Assembly (NCBI GenBank): GCA_902767005.1
Contig: CACXFY010000191.1
Location: forward strand, 1-8,965
Reading direction: 5' to 3'
From: an uncultured Erysipelotrichaceae bacterium
GTDB taxonomy: Bacteria; Bacillota_I; Bacilli_A; RF39; UBA660
Length of the DNA stretch: 8,965 nt
Every line of letters begins with the position of its first letter. Position 1 is the first letter of the stretch. A program made the position numbers and the translations under genes. A model generated the notes under the pieces. That model ran no database searches, had not been told where the DNA came from, and worked only from the letters and a program-made list of their open reading frames with translations. This document shows positions 6,039 to 8,965 of the stretch, in pieces.

Positions 6039-7057
6039 ACTTCCTCCTTTTTACTTCTAAGTTGTCCACAGGCAGCACTTATATTACCACCGAATTCTCT
6101 CCTTATTGTTACATTTATATTATTCTTCTTAAGTATATCATAAAACCTCATAATTTGAACAGTTTTTGTTCTTTTATACTCTATATTATTAGTTTCATTA
6201 TATGGTATCAAATTTATGTAGCAATTAATTCCCTTTACTAATTTAGAAAGTTCATTTGCACAATCCTCACTATCATTAATACCTTCAAGTAAAATATATT
6301 CAAAAGTAAGTCTTCTATTAGTCTTTTCTAAATACTCCTTTAAACATGGAATTAACTTATCTATTGGATACACTTTATTAATAGGCATAATCATATTTCT
6401 TATTTTATTATTAGGTGCATGTAAGCTAATCGCAAGATTTATTTGCATATCTAAATTACTAAATTCTTCTATCTTAGGAATAATACCACAAGTACTTACA
6501 GTAATGTGTCTAGCACCAATATTTATTCCTTTTTGATCATTAATAATTCTAAAAAATCTAATTAAATTATCATAATTATCAAAAGGTTCTCCAATACCCA
6601 TTACTACTACATGACTAATTCTTTTCTTTATATCTTCTTCAATCATAAGTATTTGTAATACAATTTCATAAGTCTCTAAATTTCTAACTCTTTTTCTTCT
6701 ACCAGATTCACAAAACTTACATCCCATGTTGCAGCCAACTTGACTAGAAACACATACAGAGATACCATAATCATGCATCATTAAAACAGCTTCAATATGC
6801 TCACCATCTTCAAGCTCAAATAAATATTTATTAACATCACTATCTCTTTGTACTTCTACTGTCTTTAAAGGACTAATACTATATTCACTACTAATCTTAT
6901 CAATTATTTCTTTTTTAATATTAGTTACTTCTGTAAAAGACTTAATTCTCTTAACATATAACCAATCAAATAATTGTAATGCATGAAACTTCTTAGAACC
7001 TATATCTAAAAAATAGTTTTCTAATTCTTCTCTACTAAGATTATATATACTCCTCAC
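6035..7057 (-). CDS. rlmN: Dual-specificity rRNA/tRNA adenine C2-methyltransferase RlmN (radical SAM)
   Basis: RlmN methylates C2 of A2503 in 23S rRNA and of A37 in some tRNAs using two SAM molecules. The product has 340 residues, a normal length. The radical SAM cluster motif CNMGCKFC supplies C109, C113 and C116. C102, in CVSSQVGC, is seven residues upstream, equivalent to E. coli C118. The C-terminal AACGQL supplies C330, the cysteine that carries the methyl group. MGIGEPFDN (153-161) is the GGEP-like SAM site. The N-terminal LxxLxxW-type region (LENYF...KFHALQLFDWLY) fits the RNA-binding accessory domain. The start is GTG at 7057, chosen for AGGTGAT with suitable spacing; the ATG two bases upstream runs into TGA at once. 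It is separated from the upstream gene by a terminator and may have its own promoter. Confidence 0.96.
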   Translation of the reverse strand: MRSIYNLSREELENYFLDIGSKKFHALQLFDWLYVKRIKSFTEVTNIKKEIIDKISSEYSISPLKTVEVQRDSDVNKYLFELEDGEHIEAVLMMHDYGISVCVSSQVGCNMGCKFCESGRRKRVRNLETYEIVLQILMIEEDIKKRISHVVVMGIGEPFDNYDNLIRFFRIINDQKGINIGARHITVSTCGIIPKIEEFSNLDMQINLAISLHAPNNKIRNMIMPINKVYPIDKLIPCLKEYLEKTNRRLTFEYILLEGINDSEDCANELSKLVKGINCYINLIPYNETNNIEYKRTKTVQIMRFYDILKKNNINVTIRREFGGNISAACGQLRSKKEEV

Positions 7058-7079
7058 ATAATCACCTAATTTCTCTTTT

Positions 7080-7085
7080 ATTATA
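7080..7085 (-). promoter_or_regulatory. Possible -10 box of a promoter for the rlmN-prpC-prkC-rsgA-rpe unit
   Basis: TATAAT occurs on the minus strand at 7085-7080, in the only sizeable gap between the upstream terminator and rlmN. No convincing -35 box or TG extension is present; the -35 position falls inside the palindrome. The predicted start near G7073 would give a leader of about 16 bases with the AGGTGA site. A promoter is expected here because a terminator precedes it, but the sequence support is only moderate. Confidence 0.45.
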
Positions 7086-7097
7086 TAACAATAAACA

Positions 7098-7123
7098 AAA
7101 TAACGCTATTAATAGCGTTATTT
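7098..7123 (-). terminator. 26-bp perfect palindrome, intrinsic terminator after the fmt unit
   Basis: The 26 bases form a perfect inverted repeat centred between 7110 and 7111, with arms such as AATAACGCTA and TAGCGTTATT. On the minus strand a T-rich tail, TTTTGTTTATTG, follows. The TAA stop of the membrane protein gene (7120-7118) lies in the 5' arm. Position between convergent functions, GC pairs in the middle of the stem and the U-rich tail fit a rho-independent terminator. A dimeric DNA-binding protein site is an alternative reading of the perfect symmetry. Confidence 0.7.
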
Positions 7124-7825
7124 ATTTAATGGATTTTTAATAGTCTCTATATCCCCATAATCACTATATTCAAGTATTATTCTTAGTTTCCCATTACACT
7201 CTTTTTTATAAGCAGCATAACTATCTAATGTTAAATCTAACTTATTAACATATCCATCACTATCAGTACTTAAACTTATCTCATTAGCGTTATCACTAAT
7301 ATCAATATTCTTCTTATCTTGTAATTTAACTAATGTATTAGTACTAATTAAATAATTATAACTTTGTCTAGCATCATCAAATTCTGTCTTAGATACATAA
7401 TAAGCACTACCATATATATCATTAATATTATCTAATTGTAAGAAATAATAATACTTAAATGGATTATCACTCTTAATAAAAGTACCACTTTTATTATTAT
7501 AGAACCCCTCACTATTTCTATAGTAATCTACTTTATCATATATAAACATCTCATCTTTACCATCACTTTTACCTACATATTCACTCTTTTTATTATCACA
7601 AGTAATAGTATAAGTATATTTATAATTACCATTTACTAGATTACTAATTGAATAATCATAAACATTTCCTTTTTCATAATCTTCACTTTTAGTAGTATTT
7701 GGTGAAACAACTCTAACAACTATCATTAGTACTATAAAAAATAATAAATATCCACCAAAGAATAGTATAGCTTTACCTTTTGGTCTTTTATATAACTCTT
7801 TAATAAACTTAATAGTATTCTTCAT
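7118..7825 (-). CDS. Unrecognised single-pass membrane protein between fmt and rlmN
   Basis: I do not recognise this family. The product has 235 residues. The N-terminus is basic (KFIKELYKRPKGK, 6-18), followed by one membrane segment at about 19-40. The remaining 195 residues are predicted outside, rich in Tyr, Asn, Asp, Ser and Lys. There are two cysteines (76 and 210), which could form a disulfide; no lipobox is present. The C-terminal alternation of polar and hydrophobic residues (ISLSTDSDGYVNKLDLTLDS, then LRIILEYSDYGD) suggests a beta-sheet domain, loosely like LolA/LprG-type lipid-binding folds, which is only an impression. Its ATG overlaps the fmt stop as TAATG, so it is co-transcribed and probably coupled to fmt; AAGG lies about 10 bases upstream. 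In Bacillus the gene at this position is rsmB, which this protein does not resemble. Confidence 0.8.
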   Translation of the reverse strand: MKNTIKFIKELYKRPKGKAILFFGGYLLFFIVLMIVVRVVSPNTTKSEDYEKGNVYDYSISNLVNGNYKYTYTITCDNKKSEYVGKSDGKDEMFIYDKVDYYRNSEGFYNNKSGTFIKSDNPFKYYYFLQLDNINDIYGSAYYVSKTEFDDARQSYNYLISTNTLVKLQDKKNIDISDNANEISLSTDSDGYVNKLDLTLDSYAAYKKECNGKLRIILEYSDYGDIETIKNPLNK

Positions 7826-8754
7826 TATTTTAATACCTTACCTATTAATTTATCTTTACCAATTCCATTAACAAAACTAATAGAATCCATTCTCTTTTTA
7901 CCTGATGGTTTTAATTCAGTAATAATTAATTCTCCATCACTACATTTCACACTAATACCATTCTTATTAATATCTACTATTTCTCCATTCTTTTTATTAG
8001 AGAAATCTCTATCCCCTATCTTACTACTATATATTTTTATTTCATTATCATCCAATATACAGTTAGCGCTTGGTACTGGACAAAGGCCACGTATTAAATT
8101 AAATACTTCTCTCTTTGTCTTATTAAAATCAATATGTTCTTCTTCTCTTTTAATATTATATCCAAACGTTACTTCATCTTCATTTTGTTTAATTCTCTCA
8201 TTAGTACCATCTATTATACTTGGTAAAGTCTCAAGTAATAAATCTCTACCAAGTACACTTAATTTATCATGAATACTCTCTAAATTATCAGAATCTAATA
8301 TATCTATTTCTCTTTGCTTAATCATATCACCATCATCCATACCAGGTGCCATATACATAATGGTAATACCAGTCTTATCATATCCATCTATTATAGCGTG
8401 ATGTATTGGCGCACCACCTCTTAATTTAGGAAGCAATGATCCATGTACATTAATACAACCAAGTCTAGGATAATCAAGTATTACTTTAGGTATTATTTGA
8501 CCATAGGCACAAGTAATAATAATATCTGGTTCCATCTTTAATATATCTTCATATTCTTCTCTAATCTTAATAGGTTGAAATACTTTAATACCATGTTTTA
8601 AAGCTACTTCTTTTGTAGGAGTATTTTTAAGTTCTTGTTTTCTACCAACTCTCTTATCTGGTTGACTAACAACTCCTACAACGTCATAATTTTCTATTAA
8701 ACCTTCAAGTACTGGAACTGCAAAATCAGGAGTCCCCATAAAAATTACTTTCAT
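7825..8754 (-). CDS. fmt: Methionyl-tRNA formyltransferase
   Basis: Fmt transfers a formyl group from 10-formyltetrahydrofolate to the initiator Met-tRNA, in the cytoplasm, allowing normal bacterial translation initiation. The product has 309 residues, a typical length. The N-terminal Rossmann domain opens with MKVIFMGTPDFAVPVL. The catalytic centre is INVHGSLLPKLRGGAPI, giving N102, H104 and the RGGAPI loop, with D140 in GMDDGDM. The C-terminal domain (about 205-309) is the smaller OB-like tRNA-binding domain, containing FNLIRGLCPVPSA. The start ATG at 8754 is preceded by GAAGTGAT, a one-mismatch match to the GAGGTGAT ribosome site. The upstream gene is a small membrane protein and not def, the usual neighbour, so the deformylase must be encoded elsewhere. 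Confidence 0.97.
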   Translation of the reverse strand: MKVIFMGTPDFAVPVLEGLIENYDVVGVVSQPDKRVGRKQELKNTPTKEVALKHGIKVFQPIKIREEYEDILKMEPDIIITCAYGQIIPKVILDYPRLGCINVHGSLLPKLRGGAPIHHAIIDGYDKTGITIMYMAPGMDDGDMIKQREIDILDSDNLESIHDKLSVLGRDLLLETLPSIIDGTNERIKQNEDEVTFGYNIKREEEHIDFNKTKREVFNLIRGLCPVPSANCILDDNEIKIYSSKIGDRDFSNKKNGEIVDINKNGISVKCSDGELIITELKPSGKKRMDSISFVNGIGKDKLIGKVLK

Positions 8755-8778
8755 CTTATCACTTCATTTCTATAGAAA

Positions 8779-8787
8779 ATTATATCA
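8779..8787 (-). promoter_or_regulatory. Extended -10 promoter for fmt
   Basis: TGATATAAT lies on the minus strand at 8787-8779, 25 bases before the fmt start and just after the upstream terminator. The -35 position is only T-rich (TTTATT), so the TG extension would carry recognition. The predicted start is near A8773-A8771, giving a leader of about 17-19 bases. Confidence 0.6.
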
Positions 8788-8795
8788 TTAAGTAC

Positions 8796-8826
8796 AAATA
8801 AAATAAAGAACTCAAATGAGTTCTTT
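8796..8826 (-). terminator. Intrinsic terminator between the small membrane protein gene and fmt
   Basis: A 9-base inverted repeat (8826-8818 with 8813-8805, AAAGAACTC / GAGTTCTTT) with a 4-base loop is followed on the minus strand by a T-rich tail, ATTTTATTT, to 8796. It starts 5 bases after the TAG stop at 8833-8831. Because T runs flank both sides it could also stop plus-strand transcription. Confidence 0.7.
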
Positions 8827-8830
8827 TATA

Positions 8831-8965
8831 CTATATTAAGATAAATATAATTGTCATTATAACACCTAAAGATACTAAGAAAGCCCCACTAAGTAACATA
8901 ATCGTAACACTACCATAATTATTTTGAAAATCGTAAGCTACCATCTCTTCCTTTTCTTTATACTC
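8831..8965 (-). CDS. 3' end of a membrane protein gene, or a complete 37-residue membrane protein
   Basis: The frame is open from the right edge to TAG at 8833-8831 (44 codons). It ends in one hydrophobic segment, SVTIMLLSGAFLVSLGVIMT and on to FILI, followed directly by the stop. Two readings are possible. It may be the C-terminal tail of a longer protein (EYKEKEE before the Met would be coding). Or it may be a complete 37-residue small protein starting with ATG at 8944, which has AAGGAAGAG just upstream as a usable ribosome site. The family is not recognised. The terminator right after it shows it is the last gene of its transcription unit. Confidence 0.5.
   Translation of the reverse strand, partial: EYKEKEEMVAYDFQNNYGSVTIMLLSGAFLVSLGVIMTIIFILI

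Noticed and set aside
2637..7057. Code-4 (TGA = Trp) mycoplasma-like origin suggested by low GC
   Set aside because: TGA terminates rlmN and rsgA within ATGA overlaps, with the proteins ending where the families end, and Trp codons checked are TGG.
7058..7117. A riboswitch or leader RNA in the gap before rlmN
   Set aside because: The 60-base gap is taken up by a terminator tail, a possible -10 box and a ribosome site; there is no room for an aptamer.
1..8965. Mobile element, CRISPR array, tRNA or rRNA genes
   Set aside because: No transposase or integrase, no regularly spaced repeats and no tRNA- or rRNA-like folds were noticed. All genes point one way and follow a conserved chromosomal order.

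Overview
The window comes from a low-GC, Gram-positive-type genome. Coding DNA is strongly A/T-rich, the ribosome binding sites are strong AGGAGG-like sites, and the gene order matches the Bacillus fmt-rlmN-prpC-prkC-rsgA-rpe neighbourhood. TGA is a genuine stop codon (it ends rlmN and rsgA inside ATGA overlaps) and Trp is TGG, so this is not a code-4 mollicute. An uncultured gut-type member of Bacilli/Erysipelotrichia or a relative is plausible, but that is inference. Every gene lies on the minus strand, so transcription runs from high to low coordinates. The plus-strand reading frames are shadows.

Region by region, in the direction of transcription: (1) 8965-8831 holds the end of a CDS, or a complete tiny protein, with one membrane segment, closed by a hairpin terminator at about 8826-8805. 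(2) 8754-7118 is fmt (Met-tRNA formyltransferase), overlapping by one base a gene for an unrecognised bitopic membrane protein. This unit ends in a 26-bp palindromic terminator that contains the stop codon. (3) 7057-2008 is a tight unit of rlmN, PP2C phosphatase, PASTA Ser/Thr kinase, rsgA and rpe, with ATGA or TAATG overlaps at three of four junctions. (4) 1967-1077 is an unrecognised single-pass membrane protein with a Thr/Asn-rich cytoplasmic tail and a cysteine-containing outer domain, preceded by its own extended -10 promoter. (5) 1016-408 is an anchored 3D (three-aspartate) domain protein, probably acting on the cell wall. (6) 335-1 is the N-terminal part of an exported protein resembling the SipW-dependent TasA/camelysin group.

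The genes join translation and ribosome maturation (fmt, rlmN, rsgA) to a reversible wall-sensing phosphorylation system (PP2C phosphatase plus PASTA kinase), followed by envelope genes that could belong to the same physiology. Compared with Bacillus, rsmB is absent between fmt and rlmN, where the membrane protein sits instead, and thiN is absent after rpe.

The most interesting local structure is at 1017-1064. A 14-bp RNA hairpin followed by seven U residues forms an intrinsic terminator. The loop of that hairpin is the -10 box of the 3D gene's promoter, and its 3' arm is that gene's Shine-Dalgarno sequence. Read-through RNA would be terminated and would have its ribosome site masked, while RNA started at the local promoter would lack the masking arm. 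Extended -10 promoters (TGNTATAAT) with very short predicted leaders recur across the window.
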